In this document: positions 16,805 through 27,236 of the stretch, piece by piece | Position numbering within the stretch: the stretch's first letter is position 1 | Layout of the letters: each line of letters begins with the position of its first letter | Source: Marinifilum fragile JCM 15579 | GTDB taxonomy: Bacteria > Bacteroidota > Bacteroidia > Bacteroidales > Marinifilaceae | Assembly: GCF_001310955.1 (NCBI RefSeq) | Contig: NZ_BAZX01000005.1 | Span: 164,383-228,382, forward strand | Direction of reading: 5' to 3' | DNA: 64,000 nt | The notes under the pieces: model-generated | Database searches by the model: none | Seen by the model: only the letters and a program-made list of their open reading frames with translations | What the model was told of the DNA's origin: nothing | Position numbers and translations under genes: made by a program

Positions 16805-19800
16805 ATGAAAAAAAACAACCAAATGGGCTGTTTTCTCAAAAGGAGATGGCTTAAAATTCTATTGGAAATGAAAATCCTTGTATTTCTGGTGCTTGTGCTC
16901 TCATATAGTACAATGGCAAAGACTTACTCGCAGAATCAAAAAGTGAGTTTGGAGATGGAACAGGCTACAATTCTGGACGTTTTGAATGAAATTAAGGATC
17001 AGACAGGACTTCGATTTTTGTACAAAAGAGGGTTATTTGATGACTTTGAAAGAGTAAACATTGAAGTTGAAAATGAAGAGGTGAAAATGTTATTGGATCA
17101 AATACTTCGTGAAAGAGGACTGGAATGTGAAGTAGAAGAAGAAGTGATCACCTTTAAGGAAATTGTTAAGCTTAATCCATTAAAGGAAGCACCACAGCAA
17201 AAAAAGATTAAAGGTACGGTAACCGATGATCAGGGCTTACCACTCCCGGGTGTGTCTGTAATCATTAAGGGAACAAATACAGGTGTATCTACCGATTTTG
17301 ATGGGAATTTTTTATTGGAACTTCCAGCAGGAGAGGAATATGTATTGGTGTTTTCTTTTATTGGAATGCAACCTCAGGAAATTGTTGTTACAAACCAAAC
17401 TCAATTAAATATTACATTAACAGCTTCGTCGGAGCAGTTGGCTGAGGTTGTGGTTACTACAGGTTACCAGAAAATCGACCGTAAATTGTTTACTGGTTCT
17501 GCAACTATATTGAAAGCAGAAGATGCAAAAGTTGCCGGTGTTGCCGATGTTGGACGTATGTTGGAAGGGAAAGTAGCAGGGGTTTCTGTACAGAATGTAT
17601 CGGGAACTTTTGGTGCAGCTCCTAAAATTCGTGTTCGTGGAGCTTCTTCTATTTACGGTGATACCAAGCCTTTATGGGTAGTTGACGGAGTTGTATTGGA
17701 AGATGTTGTTGACATATCACCAGACCAGTTGTCTTCGGGCGATGCTGCAACCTTGATCTCTTCTTCTGTGGCAGGTTTGAATGCCGATGATATCGAGAAT
17801 TTCCAGATTTTGAAAGATGCTTCGGCAACTGCACTTTATGGGGCAAGAGCATGAACGGTGTAATTGTGATTACTACCAAAAAAGGGCGCACAGGGAAGAA
17901 TTCAATTCGCGTAAGTTCGGAATTCACCATTAAAATGAAGCCTAATTATGGCGATTACGATATCATGAATTCTCAGGATCAGATGGCCATGTTCATGGAG
18001 ATGGAAGACAAGGGATGGTTGGATCATGCAGGTATGATGCGTTCCAAAGATGCCGGTGTTTTTTACAAGATGTACAACCTGATCAACTCCTATGAGAATG
18101 GTAAGTTTGGTTTGGAAAATACGCCTGAGGCCAGAGCTCATTTTCTACGCAGATACGAAAAAGCAAATACCGATTGGTTTGATATTCTGTTTAGAAACTC
18201 TTTGCAGCAAAATCATTCAATCTCTTTTTCCGGAGGATCTGAAGCTTCTAAATTCTATGTGTCAACTTCGTGGTTGAACGATGAGGGATGGACCATCGCC
18301 GATAAAGTAGATCGCTACACGGTGAATATGCGCGGTGACTTTGAAATTACCGAAAAACTTTCTGTTGGCTTGCAAACCAAAGGGTCTATTCGTGAGCAAA
18401 AAACTCCGGGTACTTTTAACCGTACCAATGATGTTGTAAGCGGAAATTACTCCAGAGAGTTTGATATCAACCCGTTCTCTTATGCAATGAACACCAGTAG
18501 AACCATTACTCCTTACGATGAAAATGGTAATCTGGAATATGTTCGTATGAACTACGCTCCATTTAATATCCTTGAGGAGTATGACAATAATCAGATCAAC
18601 CTTGATGTGTTGGATTTGTCAATTCAAGGAAACCTGGACTACAAATTCAACAAATATTTGAATTACAATTTTACAGGATCGCTTCGATATGTGAAATCAT
18701 CAAACGAGCATCTAATTAAGGAAGGTTCTAATGTTGTGGCAGCCTATAATGCCGGGGTTGATGATCCTGTTATTGCTGATGACAATAAATACTTGTGGAA
18801 AGATATTACACTTCCCAATTCTAGACCAATTTCGGTGCTTCCTAATGGTGGTTTCTACAATAAGGAAAACAATACCATGAAGAATTTGTACTTCAGAAAT
18901 ATGTTGAACTACAACCGTATTTTTGATGAGATTCATTCGGTAAATGTAATGTTAGGGCAGGAACTGAAATATGTGGACCGTCAGTACGATTTTAGTAATG
19001 GATACGGATACCAGTACAACAAAGGTGGCGTGGTATTTACCGACCCTAATATAATTAAAGCTACCAACGAATCTGGATTCTCCTATTTTGGAATGGAGGA
19101 ATTTAGAGACCGATTTGTTGCTGCTTTTGCAAACGCAGCCTACTCATATAATGGAAAATATACCCTTAATGGTACCGTTCGTGTTGATGGCTCGAACCGA
19201 TTGGGGAAATCGAAAAGTGCAAGATACTTGCCAACATGGAACCTTTCAGGTAAGTGGAATGCCAAGGAAGAGGATTTCCTAACCGATGTTGAGTGGTTGT
19301 CCAACCTGTCGTTCAGAGGAACTTATGGTCTGACTGCTTCCATGGGGCCTGCTAACAATGCATCGGTGGTATTCCGAAACAGAATTACCACAACTCCTTA
19401 CGATTCTGAGAAGCAAAATGCCATGTATATAGCTTCACTTGAAAACTCAGAACTAACCTGGGAGAAGCAGTATGAAACCAATATCGGTTTTGATTTAGGT
19501 TTGTTTAGACGTATGTCTCTAAGTGTTGATGCATACCATCGTAAAGGATTTGACCTGATTGCTTATGTAAGAACATCCGGAGTGGGTGGTGAAGGTTGGA
19601 AATTTGCCAACTATGCCGATATGATTTCCAAAGGTGTTGAATTCAGCTTGGGAACTCAAAATATTGTGAGTAAAGATTTCAATTGGAATACCAACCTGAC
19701 TTTCGCTTATAACAAGAATGAAATCACCAACCTGAAGAACAGTCCAATGATTTTCGATTTGGTGAAAGCTGAAGGGGGAGCCTTTAAGGGAGGACCGGTT

Positions 19801-20460
19801 CGTGGTTTGTACTCGATTCCTTTTGCCGGATTAGATGAATTGGGATTGCCTCAGTTTTACGACCAGGAGGGAAATGTAACACGTGAAGTTTATTTCCAGG
19901 ATGATGCTGTTGACCACTTGAAGTACGAGGGTTCTATCGATCCTAAGATTACCGGTGGACTTTCCAATAATTTCAAATACAAGAACTGGACATTGAACGT
20001 ATTCTGTAGCTATCAGTTTGGAAATGTGATTCGTTTGTACCCTTCTTTCCATGCATCTTACTCCGATATGGATGCCATTACCAAGGATATGAAGAACAGA
20101 TGGCTTCTTCCTGGCGATGAGAAGTACACCAATATTCCGGTGATTGCTTCCAAAAGATTAAAGGACAAGTATGGATCTGAACTGGAATCTACTTATAACG
20201 CCTACAATTATTCGGATCAGAGAGTGGCCAAGGGTGATTTCATTCGCCTGAAAGAGGTTTCGTTGGAGTACAAAGTGCCAAAAGACTTCTTAAAAAAAAT
20301 GGGAATTGCAAGTGCATCGCTGAAAGCACAGGGTACCAACCTGTACCTGTTGTATTCAGATAAATCTCTTAATGGACAAGATCCGGAGTTCTTTGGAACA
20401 GGTGGTGTTGCTCTTCCGGTTCCAAAACAGTTTACATTCTCGCTTAAATTAGGATTCTAA
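16805..20460 (+). CDS. SusC-like TonB-dependent receptor with STN domain (module 3, frameshifted)
   Basis: The start is the ATG at 16805 (MKKNNQMGCFLKRRW). A signal peptide to about residue 40 is followed by STN (about 45-110, LDVLNEIKDQTGLRFLYK). Then come the CarboxypepD_reg-like domain (about 135-215), the plug with the SusC signature LKDASATALYGARA, and the barrel ending FTFSLKLGF. The first frame stops at 17854 just after YGARA. The next frame starts exactly with the expected continuation NGVIVITTKKG. One missing A (GCATGA for GCAATGA, about 17850) accounts for it. Corrected length is about 1218 residues, in the range of STN-containing SusC proteins. susD begins 11 bases downstream. Confidence 0.93.
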
Positions 20461-20471
20461 AATAATAGAAG

Positions 20472-21983
20472 ATGAATAAGAAAATACTATATATACTGAG
20501 CATTGTAGTGACATTTGGATTAATGTCATGTGATAAATATCTGGATACCACCCCGGACAACCGCACGGTGTTGGATTCAGATGAGAAAGTCAAAGAACTG
20601 CTTACCAGTGCGTACCCTGAGATGACCTATGGATTGTTTTGCTACTCTATGTCTGATAATGTTGCAGATAGAGGCGAAGGCAACGAAGTGTTCCGAAACA
20701 ACGAGCAAGGCTACTTTTGGGAAGAGTTTACCGAAACCCTGCAGGATTCTCCATCAGGTTATTGGGAGTCTTGCTACAATGCCATTGCCCATGCCAACCA
20801 GGCTTTGGAGTTTATTGAAAGCACCAAAGTGGAGGGGGACATTCCTTTTGAGTATCTGCCTTATTACGGAGAAGCACTTTTGGTAAGAGCCTACTGCCAT
20901 TTCATGTTGGTGAACTTGTGGGGACAGCACTACAATCCGGCTACAGCCGATACCGATTTGGGTGTGCCTTACGTAACCGAAGTGGAAGACGTGGTATTTA
21001 AAGACTACAAGAGAGAAACTGTTGCCAAGGTATATGAATTGGTAGAGAAGGACTTGCTTGAAGGACTTAAGCATATCGAGGATAACGCTTATGATGTGCC
21101 AAAATATCACTTTAATGTAGCTGCGGCTAATACTTTTGCTTCCCGCTTTTACCAGTACAAGGGCGAATGGCAAAAGGTGAAGGACTACGCTACTGCAGCT
21201 TTGGGAGCTCATCCTTCTGCCAAGTTGAGAGACCTGGCCGGAAAATACAACCTGATGGGTATTAATGAGCAGGCAGCTGAATATTCAAAAGCTACAGAGC
21301 CGGCTAACCTGATGTTAACAAGTAATATCACTTATAACTTTAGCCTTTTCCAGGGATTACTTCGCTATGGTCTGTCCCATGATATTTTTTCAAAAGTGTT
21401 CGACAATGTTTTTGTACAAGGAGCGAGCAGTAACGCATGGACTCAAAGTGCAGTTACAGTTTCCAATAATCTTGTTGTCTGGAAATGGGGCTACTTCTTT
21501 AAAAGAATGGATGTGAATGCTGATATCGGGCTTTACTATGCCATGACACCGAAAATCGTTGCGGAAGAAGCTTTGTTTAACCGCATTGAGGCCAATGTCA
21601 TGCTGAAAAAGTATACCGAGGCCGAGGATGATTTGAATCTTTACTTTGAAAAGAGATTAGCTCCTTTTACGGATGAAAACAAGGTGACCGAAGAAAAGAT
21701 AACGGAACGTTTCAGTAAGGATTCACATGCTGCTTCAGATTTGGATCCTTGGTATGACTTGGATGAAAAGACACGTACTTACCTGAACTGTGCCATCCAT
21801 ACGCGCCGAAGAGAATTTGCCTACAACGGTCTGAGATGGTTTGATATTCGTCGTTTCAATATAAAGGTAATCCATGAAGTAAATGAGAGCACGCCTGTCG
21901 TATTGGAGGCTAAGGATGCAAGAAAAGTATTGCAAATTCCTGCTATGGCTCAACAATATGGACTGGAAGCAAATAATCGTTAA
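20472..21983 (+). CDS. SusD/RagB-like nutrient-binding lipoprotein (module 3)
   Basis: The protein has 503 residues. A lipoprotein signal with lipobox LMSCDKY (cysteine 20) leads into an N-terminal SusD-like region (about 25-230) with the usual ALLVRAYCHFMLVNLWG helix. The C-terminal domain carries the conserved HTRRREFAYNGLRWFDIRRF near 435-455. It is the partner of the SusC ending at 20460. Base composition is higher in GC than in module 2; for example, line 20581-20640 has 25 G/C in 60 bases against 16 in 10501-10560. It is followed after 20 bases by the metallohydrolase lipoprotein, so the four genes 16805-24571 look like one operon. Confidence 0.94.
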   Translation: MNKKILYILSIVVTFGLMSCDKYLDTTPDNRTVLDSDEKVKELLTSAYPEMTYGLFCYSMSDNVADRGEGNEVFRNNEQGYFWEEFTETLQDSPSGYWESCYNAIAHANQALEFIESTKVEGDIPFEYLPYYGEALLVRAYCHFMLVNLWGQHYNPATADTDLGVPYVTEVEDVVFKDYKRETVAKVYELVEKDLLEGLKHIEDNAYDVPKYHFNVAAANTFASRFYQYKGEWQKVKDYATAALGAHPSAKLRDLAGKYNLMGINEQAAEYSKATEPANLMLTSNITYNFSLFQGLLRYGLSHDIFSKVFDNVFVQGASSNAWTQSAVTVSNNLVVWKWGYFFKRMDVNADIGLYYAMTPKIVAEEALFNRIEANVMLKKYTEAEDDLNLYFEKRLAPFTDENKVTEEKITERFSKDSHAASDLDPWYDLDEKTRTYLNCAIHTRRREFAYNGLRWFDIRRFNIKVIHEVNESTPVVLEAKDARKVLQIPAMAQQYGLEANNR

Positions 21984-22003
21984 ACGACACAAATTTAAAA
22001 CAG

Positions 22004-23040
22004 ATGAAAAAGTTATATATATTATTATTCATTTCATCCCTGATGTTTTCTTTGTCTTCATGTGATAAAGAAGATAGCTTGATTGATGAATCAGTTGTGG
22101 TGGTTGAAAAAGGCCACCAGAATGACCTGGATACGTGGATTTATAATAATCTGACAGTTCCTTACAATGTGGAAGTAAAATACAAGTGGGACGACACGGA
22201 AATTGAAAATAAGTTTCATGTAACACCTCCTACCATTGAGAAGGCACAGGAATTTCTTGAGGCATACCTGAACATCTGGATCAAATCTTATGAGGAAGAA
22301 GCAACTGTAGGGGGAAATCCTGATTTCCTGAAGCAGTACATGCCTAAGTTATTGGTGCTGGTAGGAAGTAAACAATTCAACAAGGATGGATCCTATACCC
22401 TTGGTCTTGCAGAAGGAGGCCGTAAAGTGACCATTTTTGATGTGAATAATTTTGGTGTAGCTGGCTACGATTGGGATTCACCTGAAGTGAAACTGGAAAA
22501 AAGGAAAAAGGCTGTGCTTGAAGCATTTCATGTGGTACATCATGAGTTTGCTCACATTATGCACCAAACCAAATTCTATCCTCTGGATTTCAAGGAAATT
22601 TGTAAAGGTGATTATACCGGAAACTGGATTGACGTGTGGTCAGGAGATGCCCGCCTGAAAGGTTTATCACCCCTTATGCCATGTCTGAAGAGAATGAGGA
22701 TTTTGTTGAGACTGTGGCTGGAATGCTTGATCGTGTAATGAACAGCAATGTGCCGCTTTTGTATAATACTCAGCTAAGAGATGAAAATGGCGTGTTGACC
22801 GAGGAATTTGGTGACCTGTATTTAACCGATTGGGAGAAAGAACTTCACGAGTGGGCATGGTCATGGAACTACGATACATGGAACAAGATGACCACCCCTG
22901 AGGCTGTGGATGCTTATCACAAATTCAATGCGAAAGTTGATATTGCTACCACCTATTACAAAGAAATATGGGGAATTGACCTGTATAGTTTGCAGAAACG
23001 TCTTGAGAATGCTGTAAACGAAGTTGTTGTAGCTAATTAA
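22004..23040 (+). CDS. Substrate import-associated zinc metallohydrolase lipoprotein (frameshifted)
   Basis: Lipobox LSSCDKE is followed by a domain with a gluzincin-type HEFAH motif at residues 180-184 inside HVVHHEFAHIMHQ. The histidines and glutamate are the expected zinc ligands and catalytic base. This matches the family found next to SusC/SusD receptors and proposed to process imported substrate, probably peptide. The first frame turns to nonsense after DARLKG at about 22664. The next frame continues FITPYAMSEENEDFVETVAGMLD. One missing T in GGTTTTATC at about 22663-22665 restores a 345-residue protein. Position after susD and the surface lipoprotein signal suggest it works at the outer membrane with SusCD. 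Confidence 0.85.
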
Positions 23041-23090
23041 GAAGAGTAGATTTTAGACAGATGAAACGCCCATGATCAGCCATTATATGC

Positions 23091-23116
23091 TCACTGGCGA
23101 ATATGTAAGCCAGTGA
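23091..23116. terminator. Intercistronic hairpin TCACTGGC / GCCAGTGA
   Basis: An 8-bp perfect stem lies between the metallohydrolase and the DUF4302-like gene. The same stem core (TCACTGG / CCAGTGA) recurs right after the DUF4302-like gene at 24587-24615, so this gene is bracketed by two matching hairpins. Confidence 0.5.
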
Positions 23117-23155
23117 TGCTTAGGGTTGAAAGGGCTGAATGCTAATTTTAAAGAC

Positions 23156-24571
23156 ATGAAAAAATTATTATACATATTGGCAATACTTACGGTATTCTCC
23201 TCTTGTGAGAAAGACTTTGAGTATGTGTTCGATGAAACGGTAAGCGAAAGGATAGAAGGCTCCAAGTCGAATTTGACCAGCTTATTAACAGAGGCAGAGT
23301 TTGGATGGAAAACTGTTTTCACAGGCATTGGAACCGATGAGCATAGTTCGGGTAGTTTTATTGCTTTTAAGTTTACCCAAACCGAAGATCAGAATAACGG
23401 AACGGTACTTATGAATAGCGGTTTTGATGAGGGAACATCTGAATTCTTTATCAATCACCAGGAGGGAACTGTTTTGCAGTTCAATACTCCAAACGATGTG
23501 CTATACTGGATGGTTGAGCCTCGCGCATACTTTGGCGCACAAGGTTTAGGTGGCGAAGTGGAATACATTTTCATGAAAGAGGAAAATGGTAAATTGTTTT
23601 TCCGCGGCAAAATGAATGATGCAGACATGGTACTTGAAAGAGCGACTGCACAGGATTGGGACATGACCGATATTCAGGCCGGCTTTGAGGATTTCACTGC
23701 TAAAAGGAAAAATAGCAGATACCAATTGATTCGTATTACATCAGGAATTAACAATGCTTCTGAAGAGAATCCTTTCTATGTACGATTCGATGATGCAGGA
23801 TGGAATGTTGAAGGCAAGGAAGACCTTACCTATAGTGCTACCTACAATGTTGATGGCGAAGATATAGAACAGGCTGATGCCGCTTTTGTGTATACTCACG
23901 AAGGAATTCAGCTTTCGAACCCGATTGTTATCGAAGGGGATACCCTTAGTAAATTGGTGTTCGATGAAGCTCAGGACAAGTGGATGGTTGGCGATAAAGG
24001 TATGCTTGGTGAGTTTGTTTTCTCTCTTGTACCTGTTTATCCTCAGCCTGGTGTAGCTCAGTTGTTGTTCGATAAATCATTGGCTACTGCCGACCGTTCC
24101 GGTATGAAAGGAATGCTGTTGAGAGCTTATGGTTCGGAAGGCCCAATGAAAGATTTGGCAGGCAAGATACTTGGAGGAGATCAGGAGCCTGTGTTTGATA
24201 AGCTATTGGCTGTGATCGGATATGTTAGCCCTGATGGAGTAGAGTTGGGCGATGGGTTAGTATTTAGAGACAACTCAGGCGACAACTTTGCATTTGTCCC
24301 GGTTACTTATGAAATAACAGCAGAGCACCAATTCAAAATTGTACGTACTGGAGGAGATATCATTACCAGTGCAGACTGGACCGGTGCAATTGATAAAATA
24401 AATAACGACGCAGATATCAATGACTACCTGGATATTCTTTGTTCAGAAAATGGCTGGAGTGTAGCTGTTGATTATTTTCCATTCGGAATTTATGAGATCT
24501 ATACTTTTGAGTTGGGTAACAACGACAATCCAGCTAACTGGATGGAAAATTTTGTGGTTACAATGCGATAA
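23156..24571 (+). CDS. DUF4302-like surface lipoprotein of the module 3 SusCD locus
   Basis: The protein has 471 residues from the ATG at 23156; an upstream TTG at 23126 is unlikely. Lipobox VFSSCEKD is followed by SERIEGSKSNLTSLLTEAEFGWKTVFTGIG, the opening typical of DUF4302 proteins that travel with SusCD and the HExxH lipoprotein. The body is beta-rich with no catalytic motif that I can recognise. It is probably an additional surface-exposed binding protein. It is separated from the metallohydrolase by 115 bases including a hairpin, so it may be expressed at a different level from the upstream genes. Confidence 0.75.
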   Translation: MKKLLYILAILTVFSSCEKDFEYVFDETVSERIEGSKSNLTSLLTEAEFGWKTVFTGIGTDEHSSGSFIAFKFTQTEDQNNGTVLMNSGFDEGTSEFFINHQEGTVLQFNTPNDVLYWMVEPRAYFGAQGLGGEVEYIFMKEENGKLFFRGKMNDADMVLERATAQDWDMTDIQAGFEDFTAKRKNSRYQLIRITSGINNASEENPFYVRFDDAGWNVEGKEDLTYSATYNVDGEDIEQADAAFVYTHEGIQLSNPIVIEGDTLSKLVFDEAQDKWMVGDKGMLGEFVFSLVPVYPQPGVAQLLFDKSLATADRSGMKGMLLRAYGSEGPMKDLAGKILGGDQEPVFDKLLAVIGYVSPDGVELGDGLVFRDNSGDNFAFVPVTYEITAEHQFKIVRTGGDIITSADWTGAIDKINNDADINDYLDILCSENGWSVAVDYFPFGIYEIYTFELGNNDNPANWMENFVVTMR

Positions 24572-24586
24572 CTTCTGAAAAGTAAA

Positions 24587-25031
24587 TCACTGGTGGGTAA
24601 ACTGCCTGCCAGTGAATTGTATTAAATAATCTTTAGATAGAGCAGAGTCTTTTTGTTTGAGACAGGCAGAAAGACTCTAATTTTAAGATAAGCCACTCTT
24701 GCATAATATTTCCGACAGCAAGAGTATGGTTTAGAAATTAGTAGCTTTTTATTGTTGTTTTGATCTTTGTTGTTGCCTCTTGCAGCTTAACAAAGGTAAG
24801 TGATGTGTGCAAGAGCCTCAGCTTGCTTCATAAAACCCGATCCAACCCAATTGGTAAAGTTTTTACTCTTTTGCTAAGGGAGTGGGTTGGGGATGTAAGC
24901 TGGGCTTTTGCAAGCACAATGAACATGATCTGTATAAAAGGGAAGGAATCTGTACTAGCCTTCCCTTTCATTACAATTTAGTTGGTGGTAAGAGACTTTC
25001 TGTTGACTTTGGTCAAATACGGAGAGTCTCT
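24587..25031. other. Run of five or more stem-loops in a gene-free gap
   Basis: I find no credible gene between 24571 and 25156. Instead there are successive inverted repeats: TCACTGG/CCAGTGA (24587-24615), AGAGTCTTT/AAAGACTCT (24644-24678), ACTCTTGC/GCAAGAGT (24695-24725), CCAACCC/GGGTTGG (24842-24890, nested in AGCC-CAGCTT/AAGCTG-GCTT), AAAGGGAAGG/CCTTCCCTTT (24937-24968) and AAGAGACT/AGTCTCTT followed by T7 (24990-25038). The last is a convincing + strand terminator. The others may be terminators or processing signals of lost units. Confidence 0.55.
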
Positions 25032-25155
25032 TTTTTTATTGTGTGACCGTAAGTCATTCGTAGTTATGGAAAAATGGAATTGTTCTTAGCTCATGGCTTG
25101 TATCCAATGGTCTTTTGTATTTTCCACAAGCTTTTTTACTTTTACCGCAGTAAAT

Positions 25156-25707
25156 ATGAAGCAACACGAACAAAATATCATTCAAAAATTTAAGAGTGGA
25201 GACCAAACAGGTCTTCGTATGTTGTTCGATTTGTACTACACCCCGCTTTGCGTATTTGCCTATAAATATTTCGATTCCTACGAGAAAGCAGAAGACATTG
25301 TACAGGAAGCTTTCATCAACTTGTGGGAAAAGGAGAGGATGATAGAATTTACTGGTTCCATAAAGTCATACCTGTTTACTATTGTTCGCAACAATTCCAT
25401 TAATCAGATAAAAAAAGATCAAAAATTTCGATTCGAAGAAATAGAGAATAAGGCCTACGATATCATCGAAGACAAATACGAAAGTCAGCAATTGGAAGAA
25501 AGAAAAGAAAAACTCTATAAAGAGATTGCTCTTTTACCTGCCCAATGCAAAGCCGTTTTCGAAGCCATCGCTTTTGAGAAAATGAAATATGCCGAAGTTG
25601 CTGAAGAAATGGATATTTCCATCAATACAGTAAAAACACATTATTCTAGAGCTTTAAAGCAGTTGCGCAGTAATTTGGATGTATTGGTGATGATTTTGAT
25701 ACCGTAA
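25156..25707 (+). CDS. ECF RNA polymerase sigma-70 factor (module 4)
   Basis: The protein has 183 residues from the ATG at 25156; the extra 21 residues from an earlier ATG at 25093 are hydrophobic and not part of the family. Region 2 (about 20-90) has KAEDIVQEAFINLWEKER and SIKSYLFTIVRNNSINQIK. Region 4 (about 118-172) has LLPAQCKAVFEAIAFEKMKY and the helix-turn-helix VAEEMDISINTVKTHYSRAL. It is the third FecI-like ECF factor in 20 kb. It pairs with the FecR at 25911 and presumably drives the susCD genes at 27237-32008. Confidence 0.93.
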   Translation: MKQHEQNIIQKFKSGDQTGLRMLFDLYYTPLCVFAYKYFDSYEKAEDIVQEAFINLWEKERMIEFTGSIKSYLFTIVRNNSINQIKKDQKFRFEEIENKAYDIIEDKYESQQLEERKEKLYKEIALLPAQCKAVFEAIAFEKMKYAEVAEEMDISINTVKTHYSRALKQLRSNLDVLVMILIP

Positions 25708-25844
25708 AGCTACAAGTATAAAGCCAGCTCTTCTGGTCCCGAGAATCGGGATATAAAGTAAAAAGTTGAGGAAGTAGCTATGAGTTCCGAACTTTTCATA
25801 CTCATTACTCATTCAACTTTCCCATTATTCACTACTTTAAAAGA

Positions 25845-25885
25845 TATTTTGGAAAAAAATTGAAAAAACTTGTCACCCGTTTCTC
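25845..25885 (+). promoter_or_regulatory. Conserved block upstream of fecR, copy 3
   Basis: ATATTTTGG, an A-run, TTGAAAAAACTTG and TCACCC at 25873-25878 followed by GTTTCTC resemble the blocks at 6981 and 15481. It lies 33 bases before the fecR ATG. Just upstream, 25736-25752 holds a small palindrome TCCCGA/TCGGGA. Confidence 0.45.
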
Positions 25886-25910
25886 AAAAACACACTTATA
25901 GGTTTAAACA

Positions 25911-27107
25911 ATGAAGAAAATGCACATTTCGCAAGAACATATATTAGAGTTAATTCAAGAATATCAGCAAGGAAGGATTTCTGATTCGGGGGTTCAAAAG
26001 CTACAGGAATGGCTGAAAGAAGATGAGGCCAATACGGAGGAGTTTGCCAAATATTTGGCTCTTTTTAAAGAGAGTGATGCTTTGAGCAAGCTGGATCAAA
26101 TTCGAAAAGAAAATGCATGGTTGAATATTAGCAAATCATTATCGAAGCCTGAAAAGAGATCGAAAGTAAGAAAATTACATACCTGGTTGCCTTATGCCGC
26201 AGCAGTTGTTGTTTTATTTACAGTTGGCTATTTCATGATTGAGCAGGTAAGAAATGATTATGATTTTGAAAAGGACTACAATTTTGCGGAAATATCAAGC
26301 ATTGGCACTAAAAAGGCGGTACTTACGCTTGAAAATGGACAGAAAGTGAATCTTGAAGAGAGTGACAAGGAGTTGATAACTGAAGCGGATGGGACTTTGA
26401 TTCAAAAAAATGCCGATAGCGAATTGATATATGATAATGCTTCTTCTGCTAAAGACAGGGTGATTTACAATCAAATTGAAATACCAAGAGGAGGAGAGTA
26501 CTCGCTGGTATTAGCGGATGGAACAAAAGTTTGGTTGAATTCGGAATCGAGCTTAAGATATCCTGTGCAGTTTGTGGGAAACAAAAGGAAAGTGGAATTA
26601 ACTGGAGAAGCCTATTTCGAAGTTACGCACAATCCGAGCAAACCATTTGTGATAGCGTCTCACGATACCGAAGTAAAGGTGCTGGGAACAAGCTTTAATA
26701 TATCAGCATACGATGATGAGGAGCACATTTCAACGACTTTGGTTGAGGGTAGCGTAGAGCTAAGTTGTTTGGGCAATAAGGAGTTGTTGAAGCCCGGATT
26801 TCAGGCTACAGTAAAAAAAGGAGACAATCGATTTAAGGTAGAAAAGGTAAATACAGCATTGTATACCTCATGGAAAGATGGAGTGTTTCGTTATAAAGAT
26901 CAGTCATTGGAAGAAATTTGCCATCAGTTAAGCCGATGGTACAATGTTGAATTCTTCTTTACCGATTACAAGTATCGTGAATACAGATTTACAGGTGCAG
27001 CCAAGAAAGACAAATCCTTGGACTTTACACTTGAAATGATTGAAAAGATAGCTGATGTAAAGTTTGCTATTAAAGATGATAAAATAATTGTAGGGAAACC
27101 TGAATAA
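25911..27107 (+). CDS. FecR-family anti-sigma factor (module 4)
   Basis: The protein has 398 residues. The cytoplasmic N-terminus (about 1-85) includes EYQQGRISDSGVQKLQEWL. One membrane helix lies near 88-108 (WLPYAAAVVVLFTVGYFMI). The FecR domain (about 185-290) has IPRGGEYSLVLADGTKVWLN and GEAYFEVTHNPSKPFVI. The C-terminal DUF4974-like domain (about 325-398) begins RYKDQSLEEICHQLSRWYNVEF. It controls the module 4 sigma. The spacing to sigma (203 bases) is again long and contains the conserved block. Confidence 0.93.
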   Translation: MKKMHISQEHILELIQEYQQGRISDSGVQKLQEWLKEDEANTEEFAKYLALFKESDALSKLDQIRKENAWLNISKSLSKPEKRSKVRKLHTWLPYAAAVVVLFTVGYFMIEQVRNDYDFEKDYNFAEISSIGTKKAVLTLENGQKVNLEESDKELITEADGTLIQKNADSELIYDNASSAKDRVIYNQIEIPRGGEYSLVLADGTKVWLNSESSLRYPVQFVGNKRKVELTGEAYFEVTHNPSKPFVIASHDTEVKVLGTSFNISAYDDEEHISTTLVEGSVELSCLGNKELLKPGFQATVKKGDNRFKVEKVNTALYTSWKDGVFRYKDQSLEEICHQLSRWYNVEFFFTDYKYREYRFTGAAKKDKSLDFTLEMIEKIADVKFAIKDDKIIVGKPE

Positions 27108-27147
27108 AGATATTGCGCTTTTGTGGCGGCCACCCAAGAGCACATAA

Positions 27148-27179
27148 AAAACAGGAAATGCGGCCACATTCCCTGTTTT
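27148..27179 (+). terminator. Hairpin between fecR and susC (module 4)
   Basis: A 13-bp stem with one mismatch, AAAACAGGAAATG / CATTCCCTGTTTT, lies 40 bases after the fecR stop. A second smaller stem, CCATTGA / TCAATGG, lies at about 27192-27211 just before susC. Confidence 0.6.
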
Positions 27180-27236
27180 AACAAATAACAACCATTGAGA
27201 ATTGTCAATGGCAGTATTAATCTAGACCATAAAGTT

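Noticed and set aside
24760..24981. 73-codon + strand frame in the hairpin-rich gap
   Set aside because: It crosses several perfect inverted repeats and lacks family features.
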